This document shows positions 58,849 through 64,000 of a stretch of DNA of 64,000 nucleotides, in pieces. The notes beneath the pieces are model-generated. The model ran no database searches. It worked only from the letters and a program-made list of their open reading frames with translations, and was not told the origin of the DNA. The number at the start of each line of letters is the position of its first letter. Position 1 is the first letter of the stretch. A program made the position numbers and the translations under genes. The DNA comes from Roseospira marina (GTDB lineage: Bacteria > Pseudomonadota > Alphaproteobacteria > Rhodospirillales > Rhodospirillaceae): the NCBI RefSeq assembly GCF_014197855.1, contig NZ_JACIGJ010000001.1:124001-188000 (forward strand), read 5' to 3'.

Positions 58849-59436
58849 ATGGCAAAGATGAAGCTCGGGGCCGTGGTCCCCTTCGACGGCAACGTGACCT
58901 GTCTGGTGCGCGTGCGTCCGGGCGACGAAGACGAGATGGAAGAGAAGCTCGGGTTCCGCGAGGGGCATCTGGCGGGCGGCTATTTCGTCCTGCTGATGCG
59001 CCAGTTCTTCACCTGCGATGACTTCCGGTTGGCCGGTTACACGTATTTCACGGGGCGCCGCATGGGCCGCGCGCTCCCCGCCGGTCCCAATGATACCCTG
59101 CGCACGCATATGTACGACCAGGTCATGAAGGCCCATGGCCTGGACGGTGTGCATGCGTTCCAGGACCTGGCGCGCAAGGGCCAGATCGTGACCGGCCGCA
59201 AGCGCATCGCCAAGATCGTTCCCGCAGTCAAGGAGGACGCGGGCGGTGACCGGAAGGACCTCCACCCGCCCGGCCGGGGGGTTCCGCAGTTCGAATTGGC
59301 GCGGAAGCGCGCGTTTCTCGTCGCGCTGGAGGTCAAGGCGGACGGAACGGCTGTCGGATCGGACTTCAGGGCCGATCTGCGCATCGGGGGACAGGGTGCA
59401 CGGGCGCAGGTCCGTCAGTATCTTGAGGGCGCCTGA
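58849..59436 (+). CDS. Hypothetical protein
   Basis: 195 residues, soluble, basic at the C terminus. Segments include KLGAVVPFDGNVTCLVRVRPGDEDEM, a Phe-rich AGGYFVLLMRQFFTCDDFRLAGYTYFTGRRMG and a C-terminal mixed-charge domain. No motif I recognise. GGAGGGCACGTC precedes the ATG, and codon bias supports coding. It follows lysA by 108 bp in the same direction. Confidence 0.7.
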   Translation: MAKMKLGAVVPFDGNVTCLVRVRPGDEDEMEEKLGFREGHLAGGYFVLLMRQFFTCDDFRLAGYTYFTGRRMGRALPAGPNDTLRTHMYDQVMKAHGLDGVHAFQDLARKGQIVTGRKRIAKIVPAVKEDAGGDRKDLHPPGRGVPQFELARKRAFLVALEVKADGTAVGSDFRADLRIGGQGARAQVRQYLEGA

Positions 59437-59685
59437 GGGTGAACACGTCGGGTGCAATCCGTTCAGGTGTCAAAGGGACGGGATCCCTTCACGCTCTTGC
59501 AATTTATCGGATTTCGGCGTTTTCTGAGGCCGTTCGGGGAACCGGGCGCGACGTTGACGGACTCGGCTCGCGGTATGGAGCGCGGGGTGGTTCTGGCGGC
59601 CAGCAGGCAGTCGCGTCCGTTTGGTTACGGTCGCCCTCCGGCGCCGCCGGTGGCAAAGGGCGCGCGAGCAAGGGAAGACGCACTC

Positions 59686-59820
59686 ATGACCTATGCACTG
59701 CTTGGTATTTTCGCGGTCTGCTGGCTGTTCGTTATTTGGCGGTTTTATCGGGCGGCCGAGTATTTCTCCGACCGCAGTTTGCAGCGAGCGCTTGAGGCGC
59801 GGCGTAGCCAGGAGTCCTGA
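59686..59820 (+). CDS. Small single-pass membrane protein
   Basis: 44 residues: one membrane helix (YALLGIFAVCWLFVIWRFY, residues 2-20) and a basic amphipathic tail (RSLQRALEARRSQES). AAGGGAAG lies upstream. The longer frame from 59452 has no coding character. Such short membrane proteins often attach to larger complexes, but no partner is evident. Confidence 0.55.
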   Translation: MTYALLGIFAVCWLFVIWRFYRAAEYFSDRSLQRALEARRSQES

Positions 59821-60024
59821 TCCCGGTTTCCGGTGGGGTGATACACCCCGTATGTGCGCGGTCGGGCACCATGGTGTCCAGACCGCGTGGGGTGCACATG
59901 TCCTAGGCGTGTACGCAGGTCTTACGTGTGCCCTGGGATGTGACGGATCCGGTGGCGCGATCCGCTTGAAGCTCCGGGCTCCGTGCCGCGGCTTTCGATT
60001 TCCGCTTCTCGCGGGAGCCTCATC

Positions 60025-60651
60025 GTGATTGATCCGCAAACCCTGTATGTCTTCGTTCCGGTCGCCCTGGCTTTGAATCTGACGCCGGGCGCCGACATGC
60101 TCTTCTGTCTCGGCCAGGGTGCGCGATCTGGTCCGAAGACGGGCCTTGCTGCGTCGGTCGGTATTGCAACGGGGTCTTTCATTCACGCTTTGGCCGGGGG
60201 GCTTGGGCTGGCGGCCCTGATTGCCGCCCATCCGGTGGCATTCGAGGTGATCCGGTGGACCGGCGTCGCCTATCTTCTGTATCTGGCCGTGCAAACGTTT
60301 CGATCCCCCGCCGGGTCGATGTCGCCCGCGCAAACCGTCCGATCCGATGCGTTTCAGGCCTGGAGAGACGGGGTGGTGGTGTGTCTGCTCAACCCCAAAG
60401 TCGCGATCTTCATGCTCGCGCTTGTTCCGCAATTTGTGGATCCGGCTGGTGGCTCAATCCTGGTTCAGTTTCTGGTGTTTGGAACAATCCTTAACATCGG
60501 CGGCACCCTTATAAATGGCCTCGTCGGTATCTTTGCGGGACGCATACGCGGCATCCTGGCGCGGAATAAACATGCCGCCCGTGGTCTTCAGTACGTGACG
60601 AGTTTTATTTTCGTTGGTTTGGCGGCGAAACTGGCCGTCGGTCGGCATTGA
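60025..60651 (+). CDS. LysE-family amino acid exporter
   Basis: 208 residues with about six membrane helices. The LysE/RhtB pattern is clear: FVPVALALNLTPGADMLFCLGQGARSGPKTGLAASVGIATG, then AWRDGVVVCLLNPKVAIFMLALVPQFVDP. It exports amino acids or homoserine-like metabolites. GTG at 60025 with GGGAG eight bases upstream is the start. A T-run and a hairpin follow. Confidence 0.9.
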   Translation: MIDPQTLYVFVPVALALNLTPGADMLFCLGQGARSGPKTGLAASVGIATGSFIHALAGGLGLAALIAAHPVAFEVIRWTGVAYLLYLAVQTFRSPAGSMSPAQTVRSDAFQAWRDGVVVCLLNPKVAIFMLALVPQFVDPAGGSILVQFLVFGTILNIGGTLINGLVGIFAGRIRGILARNKHAARGLQYVTSFIFVGLAAKLAVGRH

Positions 60652-60699
60652 CCGCACGTTCCGTGCTTTTTTTGAAACTGGCGCATCCAGCCGTACAGG

Positions 60700-60717
60700 C
60701 AAAGGCTCCGGCCTTTG
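60700..60717. terminator. Hairpin downstream of the LysE gene
   Basis: caaaggc-tccg-gcctttg, a perfect 7-bp stem on a tetraloop, about 50 bp past the stop and after a run of seven T. It could serve either strand. Confidence 0.45.
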
Positions 60718-61107
60718 GTATCGCTGTCGCTGCGGCGGATCCCCGGGCGCGGCAGCGTTCACGGCAAGACGGGCGGTGGCGCAGTGCGGGATGTGGGATC
60801 GGGTGAAGATACGGCACCCTGCGGCTGGGGGCCGGATTGGCGAGACGGTACGTCCGGATTTTGATCAACCTCCGTGTTTGATTCCGCACGTGTTTTCATG
60901 AAAGCGGCTTGTACACCCGAGTCCCCGTGTGCTTTACTTTCTCGGCGCCTTTGTGTGGGCGTCAACTTAAGCGGTTGGTCTTGATGATTGTTTGTGTCGG
61001 AGACGGACCGGCGCGCCGGTCGACACGCGGCGCCTGGGCGTGAGTGGCGGGCCGTTGCCGCCGACGGCCTGGGAACGGTGGTCCGGCGCGTGCTCGGAGA
61101 GCAGACC
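60718..61107. other. 390-bp region without a supported gene
   Basis: No reading frame has a start signal and coding bias. The stretch 60880-60990 is AT-richer and could hold the promoter for the gene at 61108. Confidence 0.4.
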
Positions 61108-61386
61108 ATGAGCTTTCTGCGACGCTTGTTGGATGGTGTGAGCAACGGCCTGCCGAGCCGCCACGGCATTCAGGTTGGAGACCGCTACGTCAAGACGGAC
61201 GGCCAGTATCAGTCCATGTGGACCGTGCGCCAGATCGTGCACTTCGAGGGCATTCCTCCGCACGCCCGGCTGGTACCCGACCAGGACGCCCATCTCGGCT
61301 ATCGAACGATCTCCGTCACCGCCCTGGACGATCCCGGGTTCTACAAACGCATCGCCGCCCAGCACAGACGGGTTAGCCCGTACTGA
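61108..61386 (+). CDS. Hypothetical protein
   Basis: 92 residues. After a basic amphipathic start (MSFLRRLLDGVSNGLPSRHG) comes a likely beta-rich domain: VGDRYVKTDGQYQSMWTVRQIVHFEGIPPHARLV and YRTISVTALDDPGFYKRI. The pattern resembles short proteins opening 'vGd-Y--td-----W-V--i'. GGAGA precedes the ATG at 61108. Function unknown. It is convergent with the histidine kinase gene. Confidence 0.65.
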   Translation: MSFLRRLLDGVSNGLPSRHGIQVGDRYVKTDGQYQSMWTVRQIVHFEGIPPHARLVPDQDAHLGYRTISVTALDDPGFYKRIAAQHRRVSPY

Positions 61387-61410
61387 AGGGGCAGGCGGGC
61401 TCTAAGGCCG

Positions 61411-63561
61411 TTACGACGCGGCGGGTCCCAGGCGTGTCGGTGGAAACCACAGGGTGAAGACGGAGCCTTCGCCTGGACGGCTCTGAACGCTGACGGCTCC
61501 GCCCTGAACCTCCATCATGGCCTTGACCAGGGACAAGCCGAGGCCGCTGCCCTGGATGTTGCGGGTTTCGGTGTTCACCGCCCGTTCGTATGCGTCGAAG
61601 ATCCGCTTCTGATCGGCCGCCGAGATGCCGAGGCCGGTATCGGCGACGGAAACCGCGAGGCCCTGGTTCGACGACACCGCGCAGTCCACGGTAATGCGGC
61701 CGCCGGTGGGGGTGAATTTTATGGCGTTGGACAGCAGGTTGAACATGAGCTGGCGAAACACCTGACGATCCGTGTTCAGCGTAGGCAGGTCTTCCGGCAC
61801 CGCGTCGGTCAGGGTCAGGCCGTGATCCTGGGCGCGCTTGCCCACGAGCCGGCAGCAGGTGCGGATTTCGTCGGCTACATGGATGTCCTCGGGGTCCAGG
61901 TCGAGGCTGCCCGCCTCGATCTTGGCGAGATCAAGCAGGTCGTTGATGACGTCGCGAAGGTGGATGCCGCTGGCCTGGATATCCTGCAAGTACTCCTCGT
62001 ACCGGGGGCCGCCGACCGGTCCGAAGACTCCCTCGCGCATGACCTCCGAGAATCCGAGAATGGCGTTGAGCGGTGTGCGCAGCTCGTGGCTCATCGACGC
62101 GAGGAACTCGGACTTGGCCTTGCTGGCCAGCTCCGCGCGCTGCACGGCCGCCTGAAGCGCTCGCTCCGACGCGATACGCTCGGTGATGTCGTTGAGCGTG
62201 ATGATCGTGGCGTCGGGGGACAGCGGCGCCTCGCGGTACTCGACGGCGCGTGGTGCGCCCTCGCGGGCCTGGAGGTGCCAGTAGGGGAGGGTGCGCCGGA
62301 CCGTCTCGCTCATGTCGGGGCTGTCCAGTTCCGGGGCGGGTGAGACCAGTCCGGCCAACGGCGTTCCGATCACGGCGTCCGGGGCGTGGCCGGTCGCGGA
62401 CTGAAAGGCCGGGTTTGCGGCGAGGACACGGCGCTTCCGATCCACGATCAACATGGCTTCCGCGGAGTGCGCGAACACCGCCTCGGTCAGGGACACCAGG
62501 GCGAGACGGTTCTCCAGGCGCAGCCGCTGCACCGTCTCGCGCATCAGCAGGTGTCCGGCAACCACGACGCCGACCGCTGTCACCGCACCCCAGAACAGCA
62601 GCACCACGTTTTCGCGCAGCCAGTTCAGCAGGTGTTCGAGGTTGGACAGATGCGCGACGACTGCGACTGGAAAGTGCGACGACAGCGCGACGATCTGCTG
62701 GCCGCCGGTCACGGAAACCGTGCCCAACTCGGCTCCGGAGGAGACGACGGTCGGCACCGTCGTTCGGAATGCATCCGGCGGCGGGGTGTGCGACGTTCCG
62801 ACCGTCAGAATGGGCGTACCATCCAGGGTGGTCAGCGCCACCTGCCGGACCGGTCCATTGACGGCGTGGTGCAGGATGCGTTTTACGCTGCCGGGGTTCA
62901 TGGCGACGACGACCAGAAACTGGGGCGAGGCCCAAAGGCTCATGGGAACTGTCGCGCGGGCGCTCGGGTCCGCCGATACGCCGACGACGGGCAGGAAACG
63001 GCCCTGGGTCAGGGTGCCGATCGCGATTCCTCGAAACAGGGCGGATGTGCCCGCCGGGTCCGTGGGTGGGCTAGGGATCCCCAAGGCTCCGCGATCCAGC
63101 CGCCGCCCGACATCGCGCCCCGATGTATCCATTAGGATTTCGCTGTCCCGGTTTACGACCAGAACCTGGCGAATGGATGGGACAAAGCGAATGCTGCGTG
63201 TAACGACCCCTTGAATATCCGGCCAGTCATGGACGATGGGGCCGGGCGCGCCGTCCTCACCGTCCTGGGCGACGGTGCTGGCAACGGTCAGCAACAGAGA
63301 CTCCGCCGATTCCAGTGTGCGCGTGATGCCGTATTCCACCAACCCGCTGGTGACTCGGGCTTCCTCGACCTCCTGCCCGCGCGCCATCAGGGCCACGCCG
63401 AAAACGCCCAGCACGAACAGGAGCAGCACGCCGCTGGCCAGTCCCGCCGTTCCCCACGCCACGGCATTCGGTGCGAGCAGGCGGGGCAGGCTGAACAGGG
63501 TGTAGGCGTGCGCCGGAGGCGCGTCCGCACGTCGAGATCGAGGCGTGCGCCATAGATCCAT
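61411..63561 (-). CDS. PAS-containing sensor histidine kinase
   Basis: 716 residues. Two membrane helices (about 30-55 and 310-335) flank a periplasmic Cache-like sensor domain. A PAS domain follows (about 355-470; AMLIVDRKRRVLAANPAFQSATG), then HisKA with H492 in FLASMSHELRTPLNAILGFSE. The HATPase domain has the N box NLLSNAIKFTPTGG, G1 VSVADTGLGIS and G2 GSGLGLSLVKAMME. No response regulator is adjacent. It follows the truncated solute-binding protein gene by nine bases, so that protein may sense for or feed this kinase (inference). Confidence 0.93.
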   Translation of the reverse strand: MDLWRTPRSRRADAPPAHAYTLFSLPRLLAPNAVAWGTAGLASGVLLLFVLGVFGVALMARGQEVEEARVTSGLVEYGITRTLESAESLLLTVASTVAQDGEDGAPGPIVHDWPDIQGVVTRSIRFVPSIRQVLVVNRDSEILMDTSGRDVGRRLDRGALGIPSPPTDPAGTSALFRGIAIGTLTQGRFLPVVGVSADPSARATVPMSLWASPQFLVVVAMNPGSVKRILHHAVNGPVRQVALTTLDGTPILTVGTSHTPPPDAFRTTVPTVVSSGAELGTVSVTGGQQIVALSSHFPVAVVAHLSNLEHLLNWLRENVVLLFWGAVTAVGVVVAGHLLMRETVQRLRLENRLALVSLTEAVFAHSAEAMLIVDRKRRVLAANPAFQSATGHAPDAVIGTPLAGLVSPAPELDSPDMSETVRRTLPYWHLQAREGAPRAVEYREAPLSPDATIITLNDITERIASERALQAAVQRAELASKAKSEFLASMSHELRTPLNAILGFSEVMREGVFGPVGGPRYEEYLQDIQASGIHLRDVINDLLDLAKIEAGSLDLDPEDIHVADEIRTCCRLVGKRAQDHGLTLTDAVPEDLPTLNTDRQVFRQLMFNLLSNAIKFTPTGGRITVDCAVSSNQGLAVSVADTGLGISAADQKRIFDAYERAVNTETRNIQGSGLGLSLVKAMMEVQGGAVSVQSRPGEGSVFTLWFPPTRLGPAAS

Positions 63562-63570
63562 TGTCTGCCC

Positions 63571-64000
63571 CTAGTCGGCCAGGATCGGCAAGAGACCATG
63601 GCGGGTTGCCGCCGCTCGCAGCCGTCCGTCGGCCTTGACCGTCCGCACGAAGGCGTTGATGCGAGCCAGCCACGCGGGGTCACCCAGGGGCACGGCGTAG
63701 GCGTAGTCCGTCGGAGCCACCGGCTCGCTCGGTTTCAGCAGGCGCGCCCAGTCCGTCAGATCGACCATGCGGCGACCGTAGGGATAGTCCGTCATGAAGA
63801 CATCGGCCCGACCGCTGATGACCGCCTCCTCGCGTTCGCGGAACTGATCCACCACCATGAGCTCCGCCTGTTTCAAGCGCGAGCGCATTTCGGGCTCCAT
63901 GTAGGTGCCCTTCTGGACCACGACGACATGCCCCGGCGCGTCGATGTCGGCCCACTGGTCGAACCCTTCTGTATGGCGGTCCACGACGGCGTAGATTCCG
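63571..64000 (-). CDS. Periplasmic solute-binding protein (family 3 type), 5' truncated by the window edge
   Basis: At least 142 residues of C-terminal sequence; the frame runs off the window at 64000. Features of family 3 amino-acid-binding proteins: VVVQKGTYMEPEMRSRLKQA, REEAVISGRADVFMTDYPYGRRMVDL and YAYAVPLGDPAWLARINAFVRTVKADGRL. It lies nine bases before the histidine kinase start, so both are probably one operon. A stand-alone sensor-type binding protein is possible. The apparent GTG at 63984 is internal. Confidence 0.8.
   Translation of the reverse strand, partial: GIYAVVDRHTEGFDQWADIDAPGHVVVVQKGTYMEPEMRSRLKQAELMVVDQFREREEAVISGRADVFMTDYPYGRRMVDLTDWARLLKPSEPVAPTDYAYAVPLGDPAWLARINAFVRTVKADGRLRAAATRHGLLPILAD

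Overview
The window is a GC-rich bacterial chromosome segment with dense, short-spaced operons. Gene content and order point to an alphaproteobacterium, most likely of the Rhodospirillales. The evidence is a Tim44-like gene divergent from fxsA-secB, the kdsD-lptC-lptA-lptB-rpoN run, yqeY-dnaG-rpoD, yajC-secD-secF-Mth938, rpmF-plsX-fabH-ihfA-merR, a Cbp3-type cytochrome bc1 chaperone, and tlpA divergent from argH. The genus cannot be fixed from sequence alone. Envelope genes (lipid A/LPS transport, BamE, an LpxR-like protein) indicate a Gram-negative cell.

Layout. 0-4.6 kb (minus strand): a Tm-1-like/PEP-hydrolase-like pair, then MltA and a Tim44-like protein. 5-12.8 kb (plus): fxsA, secB, tRNA-Leu(CAG), an RNase D-like exonuclease, and the LPS precursor/transport operon ending in rpoN. 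13-19.3 kb: a small secreted protein, AmpD-type amidase, EamA transporter, DjlA-like co-chaperone, GNAT, YbaK/ProX deacylase, CreA and carA. 19.5-24.2 kb (plus): the macromolecular synthesis operon yqeY-dnaG-rpoD. 24.4-29.5 kb: an FAD oxidoreductase coupled to a TM1410/GH114-like secreted protein, a methyltransferase and three small orphan proteins. 29.6-32.4 kb is the most accessory-looking stretch: ChaN-like protein, a probably decayed gene, an AT-rich nested inverted repeat, a lower-GC orphan ORF and a tRNA with CAT anticodon. 32.5-43 kb: Sec translocase genes, an ATPase, fatty acid/phospholipid genes, IHF-alpha, cbp3 and bamE. 43-50 kb: a branched-chain amino acid type ABC transporter (livGFHM, no binding protein) and uvrA. 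50-57 kb: LpxR-like outer membrane protein, BMP-type binding protein with a secreted HNH nuclease, GNAT, PAP2 phosphatase, tlpA/argH. 57-64 kb: an LptM-like lipoprotein and lysA, small unknowns, a LysE exporter, and a PAS histidine kinase preceded by a truncated solute-binding-protein gene.

Most of the window is housekeeping. The clearest structure not explained by ordinary genes is a dispersed element found three times (29617-29704, 43041-43128, 49740-49846). Each copy starts exactly at the TAG stop codon of the gene it follows and consists of a long hairpin, an AT-rich spacer and a conserved AGAAAATCG-type block. The hairpins of two copies differ by paired, compensatory changes. Other non-coding structure includes a 47-bp tandem repeat upstream of an ATPase gene, a 26-bp tandem repeat whose unit is itself a hairpin, and an AT-rich nested inverted repeat beside the lower-GC orphan ORF. 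No CRISPR array, insertion sequence, rRNA gene or prophage was seen.
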